Assembly (NCBI RefSeq): GCF_016612865.1
Contig: NZ_JAENZZ010000002.1
Coordinates: 992,001-1,056,000 of the forward strand
DNA from: Blastococcus sp. TML/M2B
Lineage (GTDB): Bacteria; Actinomycetota; Actinomycetes; Mycobacteriales; Geodermatophilaceae
DNA: 64,000 nucleotides
Direction: 5' to 3'
Shown here: positions 31,050 to 45,734 of the stretch, in pieces
How the letters are laid out: every line of letters starts with the position of its first letter
Position numbering within the stretch: position 1 is the stretch's first letter
Program-made: the position numbers and the translations under genes
Notes under the pieces: generated by a model
Database searches by the model: none
What the model was told of the DNA's origin: nothing
Seen by the model: only the letters and a program-made list of their open reading frames with translations

Positions 31050-32810
31050 GTGACCGCCATCGCCCCGCGGCCGATCATCAGCCGGCCCGGCCCCGTCGCG
31101 GTTCCGACGAAGGGCTCGCGGCTGTCGAACCTGCTGCGGACCACCGACCACAAGACCATCGGCCTGATGTACCTGGTCACGGCGTTCACGTTCTTCATCG
31201 TGGGCGGCCTGATGGCCATGCTCATCCGGGCCGAGCTGGCCCGGCCGGAACTGCAGTTCCTGTCCCCGGAGCAGTACAACCAGCTGTTCACGATGCACGG
31301 CACGCTGATGCTGCTGATGTTCGCGACACCGCTGTTCTTCGCCTTCGGCAACCTGATCATGCCGCTGCAGATCGGTGCGCCGGACGTCGCGTTCCCGCGG
31401 TTGAACGCCCTGTCCTTCTGGCTGTTCCTCTTCGGTTCGCTGATCGTGCTGTCCAGCGTCGCGACCCCCGGTGGCGCGCCGGACTTCGGCTGGACGGCCT
31501 ACACGCCGCTGTCCGATGTCGCGCACTCCCCGGGCGTGGGCGGCAACCTGTGGATCGGTGGCCTGGCCGTCAGCGGCCTGGGCACGATCCTCGGTGGCGT
31601 CAACTTCGTCACCACGATCGTCTGCCTGCGCGCCCCGGGCATGACGATGTTCCGGATGCCGATCTTCACCTGGAACGCGCTGGTCACCAGCCTGCTCGTG
31701 CTGCTGGTCTTCCCGATCCTGACCGCGGCGCTGATGGGCCTGCTGCTGGACCGGAACCTGGGAGCGCTGATCTACTCCGCCGAGAACGGCGGGCCGATGC
31801 TGTGGCAGCACCTGTTCTGGTTCTTCGGCCACCCCGAGGTCTACATCATCGCGCTGCCGTTCTTCGGCATCGTCACCGAGATCATCCCGGTGTTCGCCCG
31901 CAAGCCGCTGTTCGGTTACAAGGGCATGGTCGGGGCGACCCTGGCCATCGGGTTCCTCTCGCTGGCCGTCTGGGCGCACCACATGTTCGCCACCGGCGCG
32001 GTGCTGCTGCCGTTCTTCGCCTTCCTCACCTACCTCATCGCGGTGCCGACCGGGCTGAAGTTCTTCAACTGGATCGGCACCATGTGGCGGGGTCAGATGA
32101 CCTTCGAGACGCCGATGCTCTGGTCGATCGGCTTCATGGTCACCTTCCTCCTGGGTGGGCTCACCGGTGTGCTGCTGGCCTCGCCGCCGCTGGACTTCCA
32201 CGTGCACGACTCCTACTTCGTGGTCGCCCACTTCCACTACGTCGTCTTCGGCACCGTCGTGTTCGCGGCCAACGCCGGCATCGCGTTCTGGTTCCCCAAG
32301 ATGTGCGGCCGGATGCTGGACGAGCGGCTCGGGAAGCTGCAGTTCTGGATGACCTTCGTCGGCTTCCACGGCACCTTCCTGGTGCAGCACTGGCTGGGCA
32401 ACGAGGGCATGCCGCGCCGGTACGTGGACTACCTGCCCACCGACACCTTCACCACGCTGAACATGATCTCCACGATCTTCAGCTTCGTCCTGGGCGCCTC
32501 CATCATCCCGTTCCTCTACAACGTGGTGCGCTCCTGGAAGTACGGCCAGCTCGCCCTGCGCGACGACCCCTGGGGCCACGGCAACTCCCTGGAGTGGGCC
32601 ACCTCGTCCCCGCCGCCGCGGCACAACTTCGTGGAGATCCCCCGCATCCGCTCCGAGCGCCCCGCCTTCGAGGCGCACTACCCCCACCTGGCCGGCCGGC
32701 TGCAGGACGAGGCGCACGCCGGCAGGCGCCACGAGCCGTACGGCGGGGTCAGCGAGATCGGTGTCAGCGCGGGCCCGCGGCAGGGACCGAACGACCCCGA
32801 CCCCACCTGA
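31050..32810 (+). CDS. ctaD: Cytochrome c oxidase subunit I (aa3 type)
   Basis: Catalytic subunit of the terminal aa3 oxidase, with 12 TM helices in 586 aa. Haem a/a3 and CuB ligands are visible: '[14 protein letters not shown]' (His), '[19 protein letters not shown]' (His and Tyr of the cross-link), 'WAHHMFATG' (two His) and '[14 protein letters not shown]' (two His). Separated from subunit II, as in many actinobacteria. The GTG start overlaps a short upstream open frame whose reality is doubtful. A perfect hairpin follows. Confidence 0.97.
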   Translation: MTAIAPRPIISRPGPVAVPTKGSRLSNLLRTTDHKTIGLMYLVTAFTFFIVGGLMAMLIRAELARPELQFLSPEQYNQLFTMHGTLMLLMFATPLFFAFGNLIMPLQIGAPDVAFPRLNALSFWLFLFGSLIVLSSVATPGGAPDFGWTAYTPLSDVAHSPGVGGNLWIGGLAVSGLGTILGGVNFVTTIVCLRAPGMTMFRMPIFTWNALVTSLLVLLVFPILTAALMGLLLDRNLGALIYSAENGGPMLWQHLFWFFGHPEVYIIALPFFGIVTEIIPVFARKPLFGYKGMVGATLAIGFLSLAVWAHHMFATGAVLLPFFAFLTYLIAVPTGLKFFNWIGTMWRGQMTFETPMLWSIGFMVTFLLGGLTGVLLASPPLDFHVHDSYFVVAHFHYVVFGTVVFAANAGIAFWFPKMCGRMLDERLGKLQFWMTFVGFHGTFLVQHWLGNEGMPRRYVDYLPTDTFTTLNMISTIFSFVLGASIIPFLYNVVRSWKYGQLALRDDPWGHGNSLEWATSSPPPRHNFVEIPRIRSERPAFEAHYPHLAGRLQDEAHAGRRHEPYGGVSEIGVSAGPRQGPNDPDPT

Positions 32811-32825
32811 GCCGGCCGCCGCGCC

Positions 32826-32861
32826 GGCACGGCCCAGCACGGCACAGCACGGCGCAGCACG
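32826..32861. repeat. Short tandem repeat of GCACGG units
   Basis: GCACGG recurs four times at a ten-base period between the ctaD stop and its terminator. Purpose unknown. Confidence 0.5.
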
Positions 32862-32864
32862 GGA

Positions 32865-32895
32865 GAGGCCCGGAACCGCACCGGTTCCGGGCCTC
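32865..32895. terminator. Terminator hairpin after ctaD
   Basis: The 13-base stem GAGGCCCGGAACC with its perfect complement, between the convergent ctaD and recX genes. Confidence 0.8.
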
Positions 32896-32953
32896 GTCCG
32901 TTCACGGCCGGCGCACTTCCGCCGGGGAGACGCCGGGTGGCGCACGGCCGGCG

Positions 32954-33595
32954 TCAGGGCAGCAGGGCGTCCTGGTCGAGCTCGTCGACACCGGGGACCG
33001 CGTCGTCGTCGGCGCCGTCGGCGTCGAGCGCCTCGCGCACCACGCCGGCCGCCAGGCCGCCGCTGTAGCCCTTGCGGGCGAGCACGCCCATCAGCCGACG
33101 GGTGGCGGTGGCCCGGTCGAGCCGGCGCATGGCGGGCAGCTTCCGCTCCACCAGCCGCCGCGCGGTCTCCCGCTCGTCGTCGTCGTCGACCGCCTCCACG
33201 GCGATGGCCGCGACCTCGTCGTCGACGCCCTTGGCGCGCAGCTCCGCCTTGAGCGCCCGGCGGGCCAGGCCGCGACCGGCCTGGCGGGAGGTGACCCATG
33301 CCTGGGCGAAGGCCTCGTCGTCGATCAGGCCGACCTCGGTGAGCCGGTCCAGCACCGTCTCCGCGGCGTCCTCGGGCACCTCGCGCTGGGCCAGGAGATC
33401 AGCCAGCTGCTGGCGGGTCTTCGGGGCGCCGGTGAGCGCCCGGAGGCAGAGGTCGCGGGCGACCGCCTCGGGGTCCTTCATCGGCCGGGCCTCGACACCG
33501 TCGGCGCCCTCCGCACCGCCCGCGGTGGAGGGCCGCCGCCGCGTGCCCCAGGAGCTCTGGGGCGCGCGGCGGCGTCCGGCCGATCGCTCGGTCAT
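32954..33595 (-). CDS. recX: Recombination regulator RecX
   Basis: Inhibitor and modulator of RecA filaments. 213 aa; three tandem three-helix repeats follow a disordered basic N-terminus of about 40 residues ('ALTGAPKTRQQLADLLAQR', 'LIDDEAFAQAWVTSR', 'LMGVLARKGYSGGLAAGVV'). ATG 33595 lies eight bases past the recA stop, so it is the second gene of the SOS-controlled recA-recX operon. Confidence 0.95.
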   Translation of the reverse strand: MTERSAGRRRAPQSSWGTRRRPSTAGGAEGADGVEARPMKDPEAVARDLCLRALTGAPKTRQQLADLLAQREVPEDAAETVLDRLTEVGLIDDEAFAQAWVTSRQAGRGLARRALKAELRAKGVDDEVAAIAVEAVDDDDERETARRLVERKLPAMRRLDRATATRRLMGVLARKGYSGGLAAGVVREALDADGADDDAVPGVDELDQDALLP

Positions 33596-33603
33596 CGAGC
33601 GGC

Positions 33604-34644
33604 TCAGAAGTCGACGGCGTCGGCCACCGGCTTGTCCAGCGCCGGACCGATGCCGAGCTTCTCCTTGATCTTCTTCTCGAGCTCGTCGGCGAGGTCGGGG
33701 TTGTCCTTCAGGAAGTTGCGCGAGTTCTCCTTGCCCTGCCCGAGCTGGTCGCCGTCGTAGGTGTACCAAGCGCCGGACTTCTTCACGAAGCCCTGCTCGA
33801 CACCCACGTCGATGAGCCCGCCCTCGCGGCTGAAGCCCTGACCCCAGAGGATGTCCAGCTCGGCCTGCTTGAACGGCGCGGCCACCTTGTTCTTGACGAC
33901 CTTGACGCGGGTGCGGCTGCCGACCGCGTCGGTGCCCTGCTTCAGGGTCTCGATGCGGCGGACGTCGAGGCGCACCGACGAGTAGAACTTCAGCGCGCGA
34001 CCACCGGTGGTGACCTCCGGCGAGCCGTAGACGACGCCCACCTTCTCGCGCAGCTGGTTGATGAAGATCGCCGTCGTCCCGGAGTTGCTCAGGGCACCGG
34101 TGATCTTCCGCAGCGCCTGGCTCATCAGGCGGGCCTGCAGACCCACGTGGCTGTCACCCATCTCGCCCTCGATCTCGGCGCGCGGCACGAGCGCGGCCAC
34201 CGAGTCGATGACGATGATGTCGAGCGCGCCGGAGCGGATCAGCATGTCGGCGATCTCGAGGGCCTGCTCACCGGTGTCCGGCTGGCTGACCAGCAGGGCG
34301 TCGGTGTCCACGCCGATGGCGCGGGCGTACTCCGGGTCGAGCGCGTGCTCGGCGTCGACGAAGGCGGCGATGCCGCCGGCGGCCTGGGCGTTGGCCACGG
34401 CGTGCAGGGCCACGGTCGTCTTACCGGAGGATTCCGGGCCGTAGACCTCGATCACGCGGCCACGCGGGAGACCCCCGATGCCGAGCGCGATGTCGAGGGC
34501 GATCGACCCGGTCGGGATGACCTTCATGGCCACCTCGGGGCTGTCACCCAGCCGCATGACCGAGCCCTTGCCGAACTGCTTGTCGATCTGGGCGAGGGCC
34601 ATGTCGAGGGCCTTGTCGCGGTCGAGTGTCGCCATGGTGGTCAC
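33604..34644 (-). CDS. recA: Recombinase RecA
   Basis: Strand-exchange ATPase and LexA co-protease. 346 aa with Walker A 'GPESSGKTT', Walker B '[12 protein letters not shown]', loop L2 '[17 protein letters not shown]' and the C-terminal DNA-gathering domain. ATG 34644 follows 'AAGGTGACC'. No intein is present. A perfect LexA box lies 113 bases upstream. Confidence 0.99.
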   Translation of the reverse strand: MTTMATLDRDKALDMALAQIDKQFGKGSVMRLGDSPEVAMKVIPTGSIALDIALGIGGLPRGRVIEVYGPESSGKTTVALHAVANAQAAGGIAAFVDAEHALDPEYARAIGVDTDALLVSQPDTGEQALEIADMLIRSGALDIIVIDSVAALVPRAEIEGEMGDSHVGLQARLMSQALRKITGALSNSGTTAIFINQLREKVGVVYGSPEVTTGGRALKFYSSVRLDVRRIETLKQGTDAVGSRTRVKVVKNKVAAPFKQAELDILWGQGFSREGGLIDVGVEQGFVKKSGAWYTYDGDQLGQGKENSRNFLKDNPDLADELEKKIKEKLGIGPALDKPVADAVDF

Positions 34645-34756
34645 CTTCGGTTCGCGGGAAGCGGGTCGGGACCGACGCTAGGACGAGCCACCGACAGTTC
34701 TCGGATCTCGACCGGGATTGTGGACATCCCGGTCGCCTGTGGACGCCACTGTAGGC

Positions 34757-34770
34757 CGAACACCTGTTCG
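34757..34770. promoter_or_regulatory. LexA (SOS) box of the recA promoter
   Basis: CGAACACCTGTTCG is a perfect dyad of the same type as the lexA/LysM boxes, upstream of recA on the minus strand. Confidence 0.9.
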
Positions 34771-34852
34771 ACTGCCAGGTCGACACGCCCGGTTCCTGCC
34801 GCCGTCGGCCCACCGGTCCCACGGGTCACCGGCGCGCGCCCGGGACGGGTGC

Positions 34853-35047
34853 TCAGCGCTCCTTGAGCGGTACGTCGTAGGCGTCGCAGATCGCCAGCCA
34901 GACCTTCCGCACCGGCACGCCGGCGTCGATGGCCTCCACGGCGTTGCGCCCGCCCAGGCTGGAGAAGTGGTGGTCGCGGGTCATGCTCTGGGCGCGCATC
35001 GGCCCGAACCGCTCGTCGAGCCGGGACCAGAACTCCTGCAGGCGCAC
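34853..35047 (-). CDS. DUF3046 small protein
   Basis: A 64-residue protein: 'MRLQEFWSRLDERFGPMRA' then 'DHHFSSLGGRNAVEAIDAGV' and 'VWLAICDAYDVP'. This is the whole DUF3046 family, found next to recA in actinobacteria. Function unknown; it is on the recA strand, upstream of it. Confidence 0.9.
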   Translation of the reverse strand: MRLQEFWSRLDERFGPMRAQSMTRDHHFSSLGGRNAVEAIDAGVPVRKVWLAICDAYDVPLKER

Positions 35048-35117
35048 GCCCCGACGCTAGCGCGCCCCGGGCCCTCCCCGCCGCGGCCGTCCGGACGCCG
35101 GTGGCGCCCGGCCCGTC

Positions 35118-36393
35118 CTACCTGGTCCGCGCGGCCGCGCGGGTGGAGGTGGCCCAGACCACCGCCAGCGGCAGCACCAGGGCCGCCGAGACCGCGCTGA
35201 CCAGCCCGAAACCACCGGCCGCCAGCAGCGGCCCGCCCACGACGCCGGCCAGGGCGGCCCCCAGCCCCATGAGCAGGTCGGTGCCGCCCTGGGCGGTGGG
35301 CCGCAGGTCGGCGTCGACCGCGCCGGTGACGAGGGTGGAGCCGGCGATGAGCCCGCAGGACCAGCCCAGGCCCAGCAGCAGCAACCCGGTCCCGAGCCGG
35401 ACCGACTGCGCGGGGCCGGCCGTCCCGGCGACGGCGGTCGCGGCCAGCAGGAGCAGCCCGCCCAGCGCCACGACCGCGGGTGCGCCGATGCGGTCGGCGA
35501 GCGCGCCCGCCAGGCGGGGAGAAGAGGTACATGCCCGCGACGTGCACGCTGATGACCAGGCCGACGACCCGCAGGACGGCGTCCTCTGCCCCGCCGGCGT
35601 GGCCCATGTGCACCGGCGTCATGACCATCACGCCGACCATCACCGCGTGCGCCACGACCACGGCGACCAGGCCGAGCCGGCCGGCGGGCGAGGACCAGAC
35701 CGCCCGCAGCGCCGTGCCGGTCGGGGTCCGCGGGGGCGCGCCGCCCGCACCCCCGCCGAGCCGGCGGGCGAGCAGCAGCGGGTCCGGGCGCAGCAGGGCG
35801 GCCAGCACGAGCGCGACCACGGCGAAGACGACTCCGGAGACCACGAACGCCCCGGCGAGCGCCGGCAGCCCGAGCGCGGTGCCCAGGCGCGCGCCGGGCG
35901 CGGCGAGGTTGGGCCCGAGGACCGAGCCGACCGTCGTCGCCCAGACGACCAGCGACAGCGCCCTCCCCCGGTGCTCGGGCGTGGCCAGGTCGGCGGCGGC
36001 GTACCGGGCCTGCAGGCCGCAGGCGGTCGCGGCGCCGAACAGGAACAGCCCGGCGACGAGCAGCAGCAGCGAGGACGCGGCAGCCGCTGCGACGGTGACG
36101 AGCGCACCGACCACGCTCACCAGGTAGCCGACCGCCAGCCCGGCCCGGCGGCCGGCGACGGCGCTGATCCGCGCCAGCGGGACGGCGAGGACGGCCGCGC
36201 CCAGCACCCCGGCGGTCTGCCCGAGCCCGGCGGCGCTGTCGGTGCCGGCGACGTCCCGGGCGAGCAGGCCGCCCGCGGTGATGCCGACGGTCACCCCGAG
36301 CCCGGCGAGGGCCACGCTGCCGCTGAGGACGCGCACCGTCCGGCGCTGCACCGGCGCCACGTCGGTGACGGCGGATCCGGCCTCCGGGCGCAT
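35118..36393 (-). CDS. MFS transporter, frame broken at 35514
   Basis: Major facilitator permease with about 12 TM helices in 424 aa after repair. The first nine helices are read from ATG 36393 in one frame ('LGQTAGVLGAAVLAVPLARI', 'YLVSVVGALVTVAAAAASS', 'HVAGMYLFSP') and the last three in another ('MALGGLLLLAATAVAGTAG', 'GGTDLLMGLGAALAGVVGG'). One extra G near 35514 separates 'YLFSP' from 'LAGALADRIG', which would be the normal loop between helices. The break is on the 500-bp grid. Substrate unknown; drug-efflux type by general look. Confidence 0.85.
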
Positions 36394-36513
36394 GCCGGAA
36401 GTCTGCCGCACCCCGGCGACGTCGCGGGGGCGCCCGGTACCCGGCCGCCCGAGCGGGTGGTCGGGGCCGCTCCGACCGGCGGAGTGTCGTACCCCGCGGG
36501 GACACTGGCTGCG

Positions 36514-41117
<4,604 letters not shown>

Positions 41118-41133
41118 TCGGGAGCGGTCCTGC

Positions 41134-41718
41134 CTACCGGCGGCTCTCCGCAGGGCGCAGCCAGCCGCCCAGCAGCCGGGTGAGCGCGGGCATGGCGACG
41201 TGGCCGAGGAGCAGCACCACGACGGTCGCCGAGAGCAGCAGCCGCACCTCCACCGGCCACCCGCCCAGGTGCGGGGTCACGAGCAGCTGGAACAACGACG
41301 TGATGGCGAAGACGGCGGCGATGGTCACCAGGGTCAGCCGCCAGCGCGGGCCCGCCGGGGCCGACCGCGGGAGGAAGTTCTCCAGGCCGTCGACGCGGGC
41401 GTAACGGACCTCGGGCGCCAGCTCCTCGGCCCGGGCCAGGGCGGCGCGGCGCTCGGCCGAGCCCTCCCAGGCGGCCAGCGCCTCGTCGTCCGCGAAGCGG
41501 TAGACCAGGTGGTACTCGGCGCTGTCCGGTCCGGGCAGCAGCAGCGACGCACCCAGGTTGCCCGGGAAGCCGGCCGCCACCTGCAGCACGTCGTCGGCCC
41601 ACCGCTCGAAGGCCGCCCGCCGATCCGACGGGACCACCCGGGCCACCGTCACGGTGACCGGCCGCCCACCCGGGGTGCGCGGGCCGGTGCGGGCACGACG
41701 TCGCCGGGTTCCGATCAC
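41134..41718 (-). CDS. Antibiotic-biosynthesis-monooxygenase-domain protein with C-terminal TM helices
   Basis: A 194-residue protein. The ABM-type ferredoxin-like domain (about 22-115: 'FERWADDVLQVAAGFPGNLG', 'YHLVYRFADDEALAAWEGS') is followed by two TM helices ('LTLVTIAAVFAITSLFQLL' and 'LLLSATVVVLLLGHVAMPAL'). This fused form is a known ABM family subgroup of unknown function. It sits between the convergent lhr end and the divergent nei2. GTG 41652 is an alternative start. Confidence 0.8.
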   Translation of the reverse strand: MIGTRRRRARTGPRTPGGRPVTVTVARVVPSDRRAAFERWADDVLQVAAGFPGNLGASLLLPGPDSAEYHLVYRFADDEALAAWEGSAERRAALARAEELAPEVRYARVDGLENFLPRSAPAGPRWRLTLVTIAAVFAITSLFQLLVTPHLGGWPVEVRLLLSATVVVLLLGHVAMPALTRLLGGWLRPAESRR

Positions 41719-41814
41719 AGGAGCCGACAGCGCACCCGACCGGTGCGGGCATCCCGGTTGTCGGCGGGCTCACACCGCAGAGCAGGGCCGACGACCACCG
41801 GGGACACTGGAGCC

Positions 41815-42672
41815 GTGCCCGAGGGAGACACCGTCTGGCTGGCGGCCAAGCGGATGAACCAGGCACTCGCGGGCGCCACCCTGCGCCGCGGCGAGTTCCG
41901 CCTGCCGCAGCTGGCCGCGCTCGACCTCACCGGGGCCACGGTGCGCGAGGTGGTACCCCGCGGCAAGCACATGCTGATCCGGCTGGGCGACGAGCGCACC
42001 CTCCGCACGCACTACCGGATGGACGGCAGCTGGCACATCTACCGTCCGGGGGCGCGGTGGCGCGGCGGGCCGGCACACGACGTGCGGGTCGTCCTGGCCA
42101 GCGACGAGTGGGAGTGCGTCGGCTACCGGCTGCACGACGTCGAGATCCTGCCCACGAGCGACGAGGACCGCCTCGTCGGTCACCTCGGGCCCGACGTGCT
42201 CGGCCCGGACTGGGACCTGGCCGAGGCGCTGCGCCGGCTGCGCAGCCACCCGGACGAGCAGATCGGCGTCGCGATCCTCGACCAGCGCAACCTGGCGGGC
42301 CCCGGAAACCTGTACAAGGCGGAGTCGCTGTTCCTCTGCGGCGTGCACCCGTGGGCGCGGGTCGCGGACGTCGACGCCGAGCTCGAGCCGCTGGTGACGC
42401 GGGCCAGGACGCTGATGCTGGCCAACCGCGACCACCCCGAGCAGAGCACCACCGGTGACACCCGCCGCGGCCGGGACCACTGGGTGTACGGCCGCAAGGG
42501 CAAGCCGTGCCGCCGGTGCGGGACGCCGATCCTCATGGGCGACCAGGGGCCGCACCTGCAGGAGCGGGTGACCTTCTGGTGCCCCCGCTGCCAGGCCACC
42601 GACGCCTCCGTCGACCCGCTGGCCCGCACCGGCGAACCGGGGCGGCCCCGGCCCGTGTCCACCCCCAGCTGA
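41815..42672 (+). CDS. nei2: Endonuclease VIII-type DNA glycosylase Nei2
   Basis: Bifunctional glycosylase/AP lyase for oxidised pyrimidines. 285 aa. The catalytic Pro2-Glu3 follow the GTG start ('PEGDTVWLAAKR'), the conserved Lys is in 'RGKHMLIRL', H2TH is near 'DQRNLAGPGNLYKAE', and the C-terminal zinc finger 'CRRCGTPI...CPRCQ' ends the protein. The start is fixed by the Pro-Glu requirement at 41815. A strong terminator follows. Confidence 0.95.
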   Translation: MPEGDTVWLAAKRMNQALAGATLRRGEFRLPQLAALDLTGATVREVVPRGKHMLIRLGDERTLRTHYRMDGSWHIYRPGARWRGGPAHDVRVVLASDEWECVGYRLHDVEILPTSDEDRLVGHLGPDVLGPDWDLAEALRRLRSHPDEQIGVAILDQRNLAGPGNLYKAESLFLCGVHPWARVADVDAELEPLVTRARTLMLANRDHPEQSTTGDTRRGRDHWVYGRKGKPCRRCGTPILMGDQGPHLQERVTFWCPRCQATDASVDPLARTGEPGRPRPVSTPS

Positions 42673-42678
42673 CCCGGA

Positions 42679-42725
42679 ACGACGACGCGGCGGCCCCCGG
42701 GAACCGGGGACCGCCGCGTCGTCGT
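42679..42725. terminator. Bidirectional terminator hairpin
   Basis: ACGACGACGCGGCGG pairs with its complement around a CCCCCGGGAACCGGGG core, between the convergent nei2 and pspA. Confidence 0.8.
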
Positions 42726-42738
42726 GCGAGAGGGGGCG

Positions 42739-43584
42739 TCAGCCCTGCTGGCCGGGCCGCTCGACCGGCTGGGCCTCCTGCTGCTCCGTGGCCGGCTGGC
42801 CGACCGCCGGGGTGCCCTGCTCGAGCGCGGCGGCCGGGCTGCCGGCCTCGACGGCCTGCGTCCCACCGCTCATCGAGGCGCGGATCGCGTCGAGCCGCGA
42901 GGCGCCGGCGACGTCCAGGGTGGCCTTCTCCACCTCGAGCATCCGGCCCTCGACCGAGGTCTGGGCCAGCTCGGCCTGCCCCAGGGCGTTGGCGTAGCGG
43001 GCCTCGATCTTGTCGCGGACCTCGGACAGGCTCGGGGTGTTGCCGGGCGCGGAGAGCTCGTTGACCTGCTTGAGCGAGCTCGCCACGTGCTCCTGCATCT
43101 TGGCCTGCTCGAGCTGGCTCATGAGCTTGGTGCGCTCGGCGAGGGTCGTCTGCAGCCGCATGCGGCTCTGCTCGACCGCACCGCGCGCCTGCTCGGCGGC
43201 CTGGAGCGCCTCGTCGTGGCTGCGCTTGAGGTCCTCCATGGACTGCTCGGCGGCGACCAGCTGGGTCGCGAACGCCTGCGCGGCGTTCTCGTACTCGGCG
43301 GCCTTGGCGGCGTCGCCACCGGCGCGCGACTTGTCCGCGAGGACGAGCGCCTGGCGCGCTGAGGCCTGGAGCTTCTCGACCTCCCCCAGCTGCCGGTTCA
43401 GGCGCATCTCCAGCTGGCGCTGGTTGCCGAGGACGGCAGCGGCCTGGTTGGCCAGCGACTGGTGCCGCTGCTGCTCGGCCTCGATCGCCTGCGCGATCTG
43501 GATCTTCGGGTCGGCCCGCTGGTCGATCTGCGCGTTGGCCGACGCCGTGAGGTACTTCCACAGCTTCACGAACGGGTTGGGCAT
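42739..43584 (-). CDS. pspA: Phage-shock protein A homologue
   Basis: Coiled-coil ESCRT-III-like protein that protects the membrane under envelope stress. 281 aa. The amphipathic N-terminal helix starts '[18 protein letters not shown]', followed by long helical repeats and a Gln/Glu/Pro-rich tail. ATG 43584 is preceded by GAGGAAG; the longer frame to 43647 is unlikely. Its regulator ClgR is encoded about 2 kb away, as in mycobacteria where the two are adjacent. The N-terminus faces the divergent pfkB gene. Confidence 0.93.
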   Translation of the reverse strand: MPNPFVKLWKYLTASANAQIDQRADPKIQIAQAIEAEQQRHQSLANQAAAVLGNQRQLEMRLNRQLGEVEKLQASARQALVLADKSRAGGDAAKAAEYENAAQAFATQLVAAEQSMEDLKRSHDEALQAAEQARGAVEQSRMRLQTTLAERTKLMSQLEQAKMQEHVASSLKQVNELSAPGNTPSLSEVRDKIEARYANALGQAELAQTSVEGRMLEVEKATLDVAGASRLDAIRASMSGGTQAVEAGSPAAALEQGTPAVGQPATEQQEAQPVERPGQQG

Positions 43585-43718
43585 TGCTTCCTCCTGCTCC
43601 GGCACCGAAGCCGGGGGGTGGGTGGCCGGCGCGGCGATGTTCGTCACCCCATCGTCCCAGGTGACCGCCCCTCGTAGCCAACGCGGTCACCCCGGACGTG
43701 GCGACCTACGGTGGGCCC

Positions 43719-44733
43719 GTGTCCGCACCCATCCCGAAGCTGTGCGTCCTGGGCGAGCTCGTGGTCGACCTGCTGCCCGTCCCCGGGGCCGGGGCCGGTC
43801 CCCAGGGCACCGCCCCGCAGTACGTCGCGCGCCCCGGCGGCAACGCCCTGAACGCCGCCGTCGCCGCCGGCCGGCTGGGCGCACCGGTGGCGCTGGTCGC
43901 CCGCCTGGGCACCGGGCCCCTGGGGGCCGCGCTGCGGCGGCACGCCGAGCTGGCGGGGGTGGACGTCTCGGGTTTCGTGGCCGCCGCCGAGCCGGTGAGC
44001 CTCGCCGTCATCGGGTCTGCTCCCCGACGGCTCCCCGGACTACGGCTTCCACGTGCTCGGCGCCGCCGACTGGCAGTGGACGGACGACGAGCTGGCCCGC
44101 GCGGTGCCGGAGGGGACGGCGGTGCTGCACGTGGGCTCGATCTCCAGCTGGACCGAGCCCGGCGCCGGCGCCGTCGCCGGCCTGGTCGAGCGGCTGGCCG
44201 GCACGGTCCTGCTCAGCGTCGACCCGAACATCCGGCCTCCGCTGGCCGACGGGCCCGTCGGTGCCTCCCTCGGCAACGACCGCGCCGGGGTCACCGCGCG
44301 GCTGGACCGCCTGGTCGCGCAGGCCGACGTCGTCAAGGTCAGCGCCGAGGACCTCGCCTGGCTCGAGCCCGGCACGACCGACCTGGACGACGCCGCGCGC
44401 CGCTGGGCCACCCGCGGGCCCGGGCTCGTGCTGCTCACCGACGGCGGCGCACCGCTGCGGGTCGCGCGGCCCGGCCGGCCGGTTGAGCACCGGGAGCCGC
44501 CGCGGGTCGAGGTGGCCGACACCGTCGGCGCCGGCGACTCGCTCGCGGCCGGGTTGCTCAGCGGGCTGCTCGCCGCGGGCGTGACCGACCGCGCCGCGCT
44601 CGAGGGGCTGGACGACGAGCGGCTGCTGGCGATCGTCGACGACGCCGCGCTGGTCGCCGCGCTGAACTGCACGCGGGTCGGCGCCGACCCGCCGACCCGT
44701 GCGGAGCTCGACGCGGCGCGCGCCGCCCGGTGA
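43719..44733 (+). CDS. PfkB-family sugar kinase, frame broken at 44016
   Basis: Ribokinase-type carbohydrate or nucleoside kinase of 337 aa after repair. The N-terminal 'VLGELVVDLLPV' and 'ARPGGNALNAAVAAGRLG' give the substrate-binding region. The second frame carries 'VDPNIRPPL', 'EDLAWLEPG' and the catalytic anion hole 'DTVGAGDSLAAG' with Asp. An extra base separates 'SLAVIG' from 'LLPDGSPDYGFHV' near 44016, on the 500-bp grid. GTG 43719 is preferred to GTG 43698; a TACGGT -10 just upstream suggests leaderless expression. Substrate is probably fructose-like, unproven. Confidence 0.88.
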
Positions 44734-45215
44734 GCGCCGCCCTGCGCCTCGTCGGGTTCGAGGAGCTCTCCGCCGGCGTCCTGCGGGCCCGCCTGCTCGC
44801 GCGCCGCGGCTCGTTCTGGTCCGGAAGCGTGCTGACCGACGAGGAGCTGCTGGCGCTGCACGACCCGCTGTTCTTCCACCAGCTCGGGGGCTTCGGCGCG
44901 GTCGCGCTCACCCAGGACGACGCCGACGCCGGCTACCTGCTCGGCGTGGTGAGCGCCGACCGCCTGGGCGTTGTGCACGCCGTCGCCGTCCACCCCGACC
45001 ACCGCGGCCGCGGGCTGGCCGGCCGGCTGCTGCAGCGCTTCGCAGGCCTCGCCGCGGGGGCCGGGGCGCGGGTGGTCCAGGCCGTCGCGCGACCCGACGA
45101 CGTCGCCGCGCGCGGACTGGCCGAGCACTGCGGTGCCGTGGCAGCCCCCTCTCCCGGCCACGCCGGCCCGGGTGCCGACCGGACGGTCTACACGCTGCCG
45201 CTGCGCCGCGGCTGA
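44730..45215 (+). CDS. GNAT-family N-acetyltransferase
   Basis: A 161-residue acetyltransferase with 'VVHAVAVHPDHRGRGLAGRL', the acetyl-CoA-binding Q/RxxGxG/A loop. It starts at a GTG overlapping the pfkB stop, so the two are coupled. Its end overlaps the convergent TetR gene by 28 bases. Substrate unknown. Confidence 0.85.
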   Translation: MSAALRLVGFEELSAGVLRARLLARRGSFWSGSVLTDEELLALHDPLFFHQLGGFGAVALTQDDADAGYLLGVVSADRLGVVHAVAVHPDHRGRGLAGRLLQRFAGLAAGAGARVVQAVARPDDVAARGLAEHCGAVAAPSPGHAGPGADRTVYTLPLRRG

Positions 45216-45706
45216 GCCGCCGGCCCACCGAGGACGGTCGCCAGGCGGGCGGCCTGCCGGTGCCGGTCGATCGACCGCCCCGGCTGGACGACGACGCCCA
45301 GCAGCCAGCGGCCGGCGAGCTCGGCGCCGTCGTCGTCGGTGCCCAGGGCGGCGGCCAGCCGGTCCCGCAGCGCCCCCCACCGGTTGGCGTCGACGGCGAG
45401 CAAACCGGCGAGCACCTCCGGCTCGGTCGTGGCGAGCCGGCGGAGCACCGGGTGGCCGCCGAGCTGGTCGGAGAGCACGGCGAGCGCCTCGGCCGCCGGC
45501 CGCTCGGCCGCGAGGTCGGTCAACCGGTCGAGCTCGAGGCCGAGCAGCTCGCGGGCGACCTCGTCCTTGGTCCGGAAGTGGTTGTACAGCGTCGCCTTGG
45601 CGACGCCGGCGGCCGCGGCCACCGACTGCATGGTGCTGCGGCGCAGCCCGTGCTCGGCGAACGCGCGGGCGGCGCCCTCGAGCAGGCCGCGCCGGGTGGG
45701 GTTCAC
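45188..45706 (-). CDS. TetR-family transcriptional regulator
   Basis: 172 aa. N-terminal HTH 'GAARAFAEHGLRRSTMQSVA' and recognition 'GVAKATLYNHFRTKDEV' are standard TetR. The C-terminal ligand domain is short. GTG 45706 lies 29 bases after the clgR stop, so it may share its transcript. Ligand unknown. Confidence 0.88.
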   Translation of the reverse strand: MNPTRRGLLEGAARAFAEHGLRRSTMQSVAAAAGVAKATLYNHFRTKDEVARELLGLELDRLTDLAAERPAAEALAVLSDQLGGHPVLRRLATTEPEVLAGLLAVDANRWGALRDRLAAALGTDDDGAELAGRWLLGVVVQPGRSIDRHRQAARLATVLGGPAAQPRRSGSV

Positions 45707-45734
45707 GACCCCGCCCGGAGCGCGCCCGGGCGCA

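Noticed and set aside
30988-31053. Short open frame overlapping the ctaD start
   Set aside because: About 21 codons, no ribosome site and no recognisable sequence; the overlap with GTG of ctaD may be chance.
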